From positions 1 through 16,076 of the forward strand of contig CAMYXG010000013.1 in NCBI GenBank assembly GCA_947303225.1: 16,076 nucleotides of DNA, in the 5' to 3' direction. The notes under the pieces were generated by a model. That model did not search any database. It saw only the letters and a list, made by a program, of their open reading frames with translations, and was not told where the DNA came from. Every line of letters starts with the position of its first letter. Within the stretch, counting starts at the first letter, position 1. The stretch is from an uncultured Caryophanales bacterium. Its GTDB lineage: Bacteria; Bacillota_I; Bacilli_A; RF39; UBA660. Positions 15,893-16,076 of the stretch are shown here, piece after piece. Position numbers and translations under genes: made by a program.

Positions 15893-16076
15893 ATGAAAAA
15901 ATATAAAAAGAAGAATAGTATTATTCTATTGATTTTGTTATTATTCGGAATAACTTTAGGATATGCATTATTATCGAGTAATTTAACTATTAATGGTACA
16001 ACATGTTTAAGTAGTAATACATGGAATATTCATTGGAGTAATTTAGCTGTTACAGAAGGTAGTGTTACAGGTACAC
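15893..16076 (+). CDS. Start of an exported surface protein (3' partial)
   Basis: Only the first 61 codons are in the window. A basic start (MKKYKKKN) is followed by a hydrophobic segment (SIILLILLLFGITLGYALL) and then SSNLTINGTTCLSSNTWNIHWSN. This is the N-terminal pattern of large, strand-rich exported proteins of uncultured Firmicutes, with a TasA-like signal region and a first strand around NLTINGT. A GAGAGG site lies just before the ATG at 15893. The rest is beyond the edge. The truncated protein at the left edge may have had a similar beginning, but that cannot be tested here. Confidence 0.75.
   Translation, partial: MKKYKKKNSIILLILLLFGITLGYALLSSNLTINGTTCLSSNTWNIHWSNLAVTEGSVTGT

Noticed and set aside
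1..16076. CRISPR arrays, tRNA/rRNA genes, transposases or integrases.
   Set aside because: I looked for direct repeats with spacers, rRNA-like sequence and transposase or integrase motifs on both strands and saw none.

Overview
The window is very AT-rich, uses the standard bacterial code (TGG for Trp, with TGA, TAA and TAG all acting as stops next to hairpin terminators), and has strong AGGAGG-type ribosome binding sites. Its content is a fused lipoprotein-permease amino acid importer, cell-wall-anchored and Cys-rich surface proteins, a pilin-like membrane module fused to an SGNH hydrolase, and a giant 2-hydroxyacyl-CoA dehydratase activase. Together these suggest an anaerobic, low-GC, gut-type Firmicute, probably an uncultured Bacilli or RF39-like lineage. 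The lineage is an inference from gene content, not a measured placement.

Layout. Bases 1-2096 hold the 3' part of a large Cys-containing surface protein. Its C-terminal lectin-like domain carries a sharply bounded GC-rich patch (about 1896-2015) with the codon signature of a diversity-generating retroelement (DGR) variable region. No reverse transcriptase or template repeat is visible here. Bases 2224-5278 hold a polar amino acid ABC importer (fused binding protein/permease, then ATPase) followed by a DUF362 protein and a strong terminator. Bases 5397-6422 hold a sortase-type surface protein interrupted by an in-frame TAA. Bases 6466-7083 encode a LysE-family exporter, converging on a Nudix hydrolase (7086-7472, minus). 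A YbaK/ProX-type tRNA deacylase (7563-8024) diverges from the Nudix gene and converges on a two-gene minus-strand operon: a pilin-like/SGNH fusion (9467-10489) followed by a double zinc-ribbon membrane protein (8045-9451).

Bases 10634-14783 hold a two-ASKHA-domain activase of the HgdC/BadF type. Its N-terminal 1131 residues are intact. Its C-terminal end (14030-14783) is broken by frameshift/deletion events and a nonsense codon. Bases 14858-15868 encode an unrecognised membrane-anchored protein, followed by the start of another exported surface protein that runs off the right edge.

Most transcription units are short and insulated. Five hairpin terminators are clear and one upstream of the importer is weak. 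Several have stop codons inside their stems, and two are shared by convergent genes. The most interesting signal is the putative DGR variable region. Next come the pilin-like/SGNH fusion and two separate genes showing nonsense or frameshift decay.
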